DNA of 64,000 bases from Aurantimonas sp. HBX-1 (GTDB lineage: Bacteria > Pseudomonadota > Alphaproteobacteria > Rhizobiales > Rhizobiaceae): assembly GCF_021391535.1 (NCBI RefSeq), contig NZ_CP090066.1:1253501-1317500 (forward strand), in the 5' to 3' direction. How positions within the stretch are numbered: the stretch's first letter is position 1; each line of letters opens with the position of its first letter. Made by a program: the position numbers and the translations under genes. Under the pieces are notes generated by a model. It ran no database searches and was not told the origin of the DNA. It was given only the letters and a program-made list of their open reading frames with translations. Below, piece after piece: positions 59,856-64,000 of the stretch.

Positions 59856-60803
59856 TCAGGGGTAGAAGCGGTAGCTCTCGGCGATCTCCACGGCGAGACG
59901 GTTGTTCTCGACGATGAAGTTTTCGAGGAACTCGTGCAGCCCGCCGTCGATGATCTCCTGCACCGAGGTCTCGGCGAAGCGCCGGTTGAGATTGGCCGCG
60001 GTCAGGTGGCACGGATGATGGGATTCGTGGTTGCGGTTGAGGTAGGTCAGGCTCTCCTCCAGCGCCTTGTAGCAATAGGCGAGGGAGCGCGGCATCCGCC
60101 GGTTGAGCATCAGGAAGTCGACGATGCTCGCCGCCTGGTAGTCGTTGTTGTACTCCCAAGCGTAGGAGCGATGCGCCGATACCGAGCGCAGGATCGAGAT
60201 CCAGTGGAAATTGTCGAGCGCCGAGCCGACCGAGGAGTGTCCGGGCAGCAGCACCCAGTATTTCACGTCGAGGATGCGCGCGGTGTTGTCGGCGCGTTCC
60301 ACGAAGGAACCGGCATTGCAGAAATCGAAGATCTCGTTGCGCAGCATGGTGCCGTAGAAGGCGCCGCGGATCAGCGCCGACTGGCGCTTGACCATGTCGA
60401 GCACGGCCGGCAATTCGCGCTGGCTGACCGGCGCGGCGAGTCGCTGCTTCACGATCAGCCAGCTCTCGTTGAGGGTCTCCCAGAGATCACGGGTGAGGGC
60501 GGTCCGCACCATGCGGCCATTGCTCCGTGCCGTATCGAAGCACGAGCGGATGCTCGACGGATTGTCGCGGTCGCGTACCAGGAAGTCGATCACCGAGGCG
60601 GCCTCGAAGTCGTCGTACTTCCTGAGATAGGCGTTCTCGACGCCGGCCGAGACCAGCACCGACTGCCACTCGTCGGGCTCGGCGGAGAGATTGGTCAGCG
60701 AGATGCGCAGGCCCGCTTCCACCAGGCGCGCCATGTTGTCGGCGCGCTCGATGTAGCGGAACATCCAGAACAGCCCGTTGGCGGTGCGTCCGAGTAGAGC
60801 CAT
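59856..60803 (-). CDS. Alpha-E domain protein
   Basis: 315 aa, almost wholly helical. The family opening is LLGRTANGLFWMFRYIERADN and the ending LENFIVENNRLAVEIAESYRFYP. The alpha-E family occurs in operons with circularly permuted ATP-grasp, transglutaminase-like and Anbu genes, thought to make and process a small peptide tag or amidated product. It is the middle gene of three here. Confidence 0.9.
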   Translation of the reverse strand: MALLGRTANGLFWMFRYIERADNMARLVEAGLRISLTNLSAEPDEWQSVLVSAGVENAYLRKYDDFEAASVIDFLVRDRDNPSSIRSCFDTARSNGRMVRTALTRDLWETLNESWLIVKQRLAAPVSQRELPAVLDMVKRQSALIRGAFYGTMLRNEIFDFCNAGSFVERADNTARILDVKYWVLLPGHSSVGSALDNFHWISILRSVSAHRSYAWEYNNDYQAASIVDFLMLNRRMPRSLAYCYKALEESLTYLNRNHESHHPCHLTAANLNRRFAETSVQEIIDGGLHEFLENFIVENNRLAVEIAESYRFYP

Positions 60804-60858
60804 GATCTAGAGCCTCAGCAGGATGGGATGGTGGATCGGCGCGGTCATCGGGTCGTCG

Positions 60859-62271
60859 TCAGTCCCGCAGGACCCAGGTGTCCTTGGTGCCGCCGCCCTG
60901 GCTGGAGTTCACCACCAGCGAGCCTTCCTTCAGGGCGACGCGCGTAAGCCCGCCCGGGATGATGTGGATCGTGTCGGAGACCAGCACGAAGGGCCGCAGG
61001 TCGACATGGCGCGGCGCCAGCCCCTTGTCGGTCAGGATCGGCACGGTAGAGAGCGCCAGCGTCGGCTGGGCGATGTAGTTGCCGGGCCGTTCGCGGAGCT
61101 TGGCGGCGAATTCGGCGCATTCGGCCTTGGTGGACGCCGGCCCGACCAGCATGCCGTAGCCGCCCGATCCGTGCACTTCCTTCACGACGAGCTCCGGCAG
61201 GTGCTCGAGCACGTAGGCGAGGCTCTCCGCGTCGGCGCAGCGCCAGGTCGGCACGTTCTCCAGCAGCGCCTTGCGGCCGGTGTAGAACTCGACGATCTCC
61301 GGCATGTAGGAGTAGATCGCCTTGTCGTCGGCAATGCCGGTCCCCGGTGCGTTGGCGATGGTAATGCCGCCGTTGCGGTAGACTTCCATGATGCCGGGGA
61401 TGCCGAGTACCGAATCCGGCCGGAACGCCTTCGGGTCGAGATAGGCGTCGTCGACCCGGCGATAGAGCACGTCGATCGGGGTGTAGCCCTCGGTGGTGCG
61501 CATCTGGATGCGGCCGTCGATCTCGCGGACGTCGGAGCCCTCGATCAGCTCGACGCCCATCTGGTCGGCAAGGAAGGCGTGCTCGTAATAGGCCGAGTTG
61601 TGGATGCCGGGAGTGAGCACGGCGACGACCGGCTTGCCCTTGCAGGCCGGCGGCGCCACCGCCGCCAGCGAGCGGCGCAGATGGTGCGGATAGGTCTCCA
61701 CCGGCCGCACGCGGTTCTGCGCGAACAGCTCGGGAAACATCTGCATCATCGTCTCGCGGTTCTCGATCATGTACGAGACGCCGGAGGGCGTGCGGGCATT
61801 GTCCTCGAGCACGTAGAACTCGTTCTCGGCGACCTGGACGATGTCGGTGCCGATGATGTGGGTATAGACGCCGCCGGGCGGCCGGAACCCCTCCATCTCG
61901 GGCAAATAGGCCTCGTTGCCGGTGATCAGGCTCAGCGGCAGCTTGCCGGCCTTCACGATCTCCTGGTCGTGGTAGATGTCGTCGAGGAACGCGTTGAGCG
62001 CCTGGACCCGCTGTTCGATGCCCTCGGCCAGACGGTCCCACTCGGCCTTGGCGATGATTCGCGGCACGAGATCAAAGGGGATCAGGCGCTCGGCCGCTTC
62101 CTCGTCGCCGTAGACGTTGAAGGTGATGCCGGTGCGGCGGAAGAACTCTTCCGCCTCGTGCGCCTTGGCGCCGAGTTCCTCTGTATTCTGGGCGCAGAAC
62201 CATTCGTGGAAGCGTTGATAGGGCTGACGGACCGTTCCGTCAGCCAGCAGCATGTCATCGAATGGCTTCAC
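60859..62271 (-). CDS. Circularly permuted ATP-grasp type 2 protein
   Basis: 470 aa. Seen: PRIIAKAEWDRLAEGIEQRV, LEDNARTPSGVSYMIENR with metal/ATP-binding acids, VKEVHGSGGYGMLVGPAS and the end NSSQGGGTKDTWVL. The family probably ligates peptides or amines. GTG 62271 is chosen, since GGAGGG precedes it and the family motifs follow at once. Confidence 0.9.
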   Translation of the reverse strand: MKPFDDMLLADGTVRQPYQRFHEWFCAQNTEELGAKAHEAEEFFRRTGITFNVYGDEEAAERLIPFDLVPRIIAKAEWDRLAEGIEQRVQALNAFLDDIYHDQEIVKAGKLPLSLITGNEAYLPEMEGFRPPGGVYTHIIGTDIVQVAENEFYVLEDNARTPSGVSYMIENRETMMQMFPELFAQNRVRPVETYPHHLRRSLAAVAPPACKGKPVVAVLTPGIHNSAYYEHAFLADQMGVELIEGSDVREIDGRIQMRTTEGYTPIDVLYRRVDDAYLDPKAFRPDSVLGIPGIMEVYRNGGITIANAPGTGIADDKAIYSYMPEIVEFYTGRKALLENVPTWRCADAESLAYVLEHLPELVVKEVHGSGGYGMLVGPASTKAECAEFAAKLRERPGNYIAQPTLALSTVPILTDKGLAPRHVDLRPFVLVSDTIHIIPGGLTRVALKEGSLVVNSSQGGGTKDTWVLRD

Positions 62272-62427
62272 CGTGGCCCTCCAGCTCGTTCGTACCCTCC
62301 TAAAGAGAAAGCCGGGGGCCGGAAAAGCAAGCCTTTCGAAAGGACGGGTTGCAGATTGCCGCTTCAATGCGCAGCCTGGTGGCGCGATTGCGGTCCTCGA
62401 AGGCAGGATCGGACGGGCGCGCCTCGT

Positions 62428-63753
62428 TCAGGTGCGGATCCCGAGGCCGGCCAGGATGCGAAGGGCCTCGCCGAGATCGTTCCGGGTGGCCGGGGCGGTC
62501 AGGCAGATTCGGATTCGCGCCGCGGATCGCCGCCCGGCCGCGAAGGTGCTGGCGGACACCACGCCGACGCCAGCTGCCCGGCACCGGCCGACCACCGCCT
62601 CCGGGTCGTCATCAACGCGCAGCCAGGCATGCGGCGCCGGCGGCTGGTCGCTCGGACCCAGCGCGGCGAGCATCTGGCGCCAGCGAGCAGCGATCTCGGT
62701 CCGCTGCCATTCGACCCGCTGGCGGGCAAAGCCGCTGTCGATCCAATTCGAGCCGATCAGCATCGAGAACGGCGCCATGAGCCACGTCGTCAGATGCAGG
62801 TTTTCCTGGAGCTTCCCGAGGCTGCCGTCGTCCCCGGCGACGAACCCGAATCGCAGTCCCGGCAGCACCGACTGCGACAGGCCCGAGACGATGACGCCCC
62901 GGGGGCCGAGGTCGCGCGACAGCGGCGGCAGGTCGCCCAGCGGCCCGTAGACGTCGTCCTCGACGACAGTGAGGTCGTGGCGCGCCGCCACGGCCGCGAC
63001 CGCTCGCCGCCGCTGTTCGCTCATCACCGCACCGGTGGGGTTCTGCAGGGTGGGGACGAGGATGGCGATCCGCGCGGCGGAGCCGCCGGCCGCGGCCTCG
63101 AGCCCGGCCGGCGTCACCCCCTCGCCATCCTGCTCGACCGGGACAAGACGCAGGCGCAGCTGCCGGGCGAGGATCTTGATTCCCGGAAATGTGAACGATT
63201 CCACGAGGATCGGATCGCCGGGCCGGGTCTTCTCCAGCAGCAGCGCCTGCAGCGCCGCGTGGGCGCCGGCGCACGGGACGATGACCTTCGGTTGCCGCTC
63301 CATGCCGCGCCACGCCAGCCAGTCCGCGATGGCACGGCGGGTGCGTTCGACCAGGCGCGGCGGCGGATAACCGGCAAGGTCCGCATGATCGCGCGGCGTC
63401 AGAGCGGCCAGCGCCGCCGCCAGGGCATCGTCGCCCGGCGGGGCGGCGGGCACCGTGGTGGAGAGATCGTAGACCGGCGGCGCCGGCAGCTGCGAGGCGA
63501 AGACCGGAGCCTCGGCGCCGGAGCCCAGGACATAGGTGCCACGCCCGACCTCCCCGCCGACAAGCCGCTGGCGGGCCGCTTCCTGATAGGCGCGGCTGAC
63601 GGTGGAGAGCTTGACGTTGAGCGCGGTCGCCAGCTCGCGCTGCGCCGGCAGGCGGTCGCCCGGCCGGAGCGTGCCCGCCACGATGTCGCTGACCAGCTGG
63701 TCGACGATCTGCCGGTAACGGACGTCGCCGTTCTCTAGTTGTGGCTTCCACAT
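62428..63753 (-). CDS. MocR-type GntR/aminotransferase-like regulator without PLP lysine
   Basis: 441 aa. N-terminal GntR winged helix (RPGDRLPAQRELATALNVKLSTVSRAY) and an aminotransferase fold-I domain with NPTGAVMSEQ, VVEDDVYGPL and an Arg in RIRICL. At the Schiff-base position canonical proteins have S-K-T; here it is LSQSVLPGLRFG, with Gln294 (codon 62872-62874). It therefore should not bind PLP in the usual covalent way. Start ATG 63753, with a GTG-rich leader. Target unknown. Confidence 0.9.
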   Translation of the reverse strand: MWKPQLENGDVRYRQIVDQLVSDIVAGTLRPGDRLPAQRELATALNVKLSTVSRAYQEAARQRLVGGEVGRGTYVLGSGAEAPVFASQLPAPPVYDLSTTVPAAPPGDDALAAALAALTPRDHADLAGYPPPRLVERTRRAIADWLAWRGMERQPKVIVPCAGAHAALQALLLEKTRPGDPILVESFTFPGIKILARQLRLRLVPVEQDGEGVTPAGLEAAAGGSAARIAILVPTLQNPTGAVMSEQRRRAVAAVAARHDLTVVEDDVYGPLGDLPPLSRDLGPRGVIVSGLSQSVLPGLRFGFVAGDDGSLGKLQENLHLTTWLMAPFSMLIGSNWIDSGFARQRVEWQRTEIAARWRQMLAALGPSDQPPAPHAWLRVDDDPEAVVGRCRAAGVGVVSASTFAAGRRSAARIRICLTAPATRNDLGEALRILAGLGIRT

Positions 63754-64000
63754 GGGATCAGTGAGTTCGCGACAGAAGGGATACTGGCCTGCGGGGCCAA
63801 TAGAATCCAGAATTCTGCCGTATACTGTCATCCCTCCCGCTTGCGCGGCAAGTTGCGGCAACCCTGCAGATTTCAGTAATTGCTGTCCTATGCGCGTATG
63901 ACTACAGACAGCCGCCGCTTTATTACAATATCGTGATCGGCCGGTAGAAGCGCGGCGCGCGATGGCCGCGGCATGTCGAATACCGGAAGGTCTGCGCGGG
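63754..64000. other. Right end of window, no gene seen
   Basis: About 250 bp upstream of the MocR-type regulator. It presumably carries its promoter. No coding frame, repeat or RNA gene was recognised. Confidence 0.4.

Noticed and set aside
60823..63738. Long open frame (over 950 codons) on the + strand
   Set aside because: It is antisense to the ATP-grasp and MocR-type genes and shows no domain.
1..64000. tRNA, rRNA, CRISPR arrays, known riboswitches
   Set aside because: Intergenic regions were read for cloverleaf-like arms, regular repeats and Moco-type leader folds; none was convincing. A covariance-model scan would be decisive.

Overview
The window is G+C-rich throughout and reads as chromosome of an alphaproteobacterium of the order Hyphomicrobiales (Rhizobiales). 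The most diagnostic block is the acpXL-to-lpxXL gene set (34793-39706), which places a very-long-chain hydroxy fatty acid on lipid A and is typical of that order. The rhizobial type of formate dehydrogenase cluster, FixK/FNR-type boxes and many GTG/TTG starts agree. Genus cannot be named from sequence alone. No rRNA, tRNA, CRISPR array or intact transposase was seen.

Region 1 (1-22203) is a formate dehydrogenase and metal-cofactor locus. It holds the three structural subunits fdoG/H/I, a 75-aa Tat protein, a TorD-type chaperone, and a conserved set of little-known accessory genes: DUF3305, DUF3306, DUF6352-like, DUF6505-like, a lipoate/biotin-ligase-like protein, a WD40-cytochrome c fusion and a polyferredoxin. 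It also holds fdhD and tusA (sulfur delivery), mobA, three MoeA-type proteins (one fused to a periplasmic-binding-protein-like domain), the tungstate importer tupABC and an HTH/PBP-like regulator. Together these can import W (or Mo), build and sulfurate the cofactor, and mature a Cys-type formate dehydrogenase. moaA sits separately at 56746-57789.

Region 2 (22191-31199) is a catabolic cassette under a divergent GntR/FadR-type regulator: a NitT/TauT-like ABC importer, a fumarylacetoacetate-hydrolase-family enzyme, an oxalyl-CoA-synthetase-like ligase and a ketopantoate-reductase-like protein. A ferredoxin reductase follows. Region 3 (31384-34583) holds an orphan protein and a universal stress protein, each with a perfect FNR/FixK box upstream, plus a crotonase and an L,D-transpeptidase.

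Region 4 (34793-40467) is the lipid A very-long-chain fatty acid cluster. It contains a catalytic ketosynthase beside a Cys-less, chain-length-factor-like partner, and lacks the usual dehydratase gene. Region 5 (about 41440-42770) looks like a small AT-richer insertion at the 5' end of dusA. It is bounded by a 12-bp direct repeat, with a decayed original dusA start at its left edge and a HEPN-like gene as its only cargo.

Region 6 (42713-58921) is mixed housekeeping and transport: dusA, a TauE exporter, an aspartic protease, a histidine kinase, GST, a uracil-DNA glycosylase family protein, an Lrp regulator, an amino-acid ABC system split by a metallo-hydrolase gene, MFS and DMT exporters, and moaA. 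Region 7 (58954-63753) is the Anbu-type proteasome-like protease with alpha-E and circularly permuted ATP-grasp partners, then a MocR-type regulator that has lost its PLP lysine.
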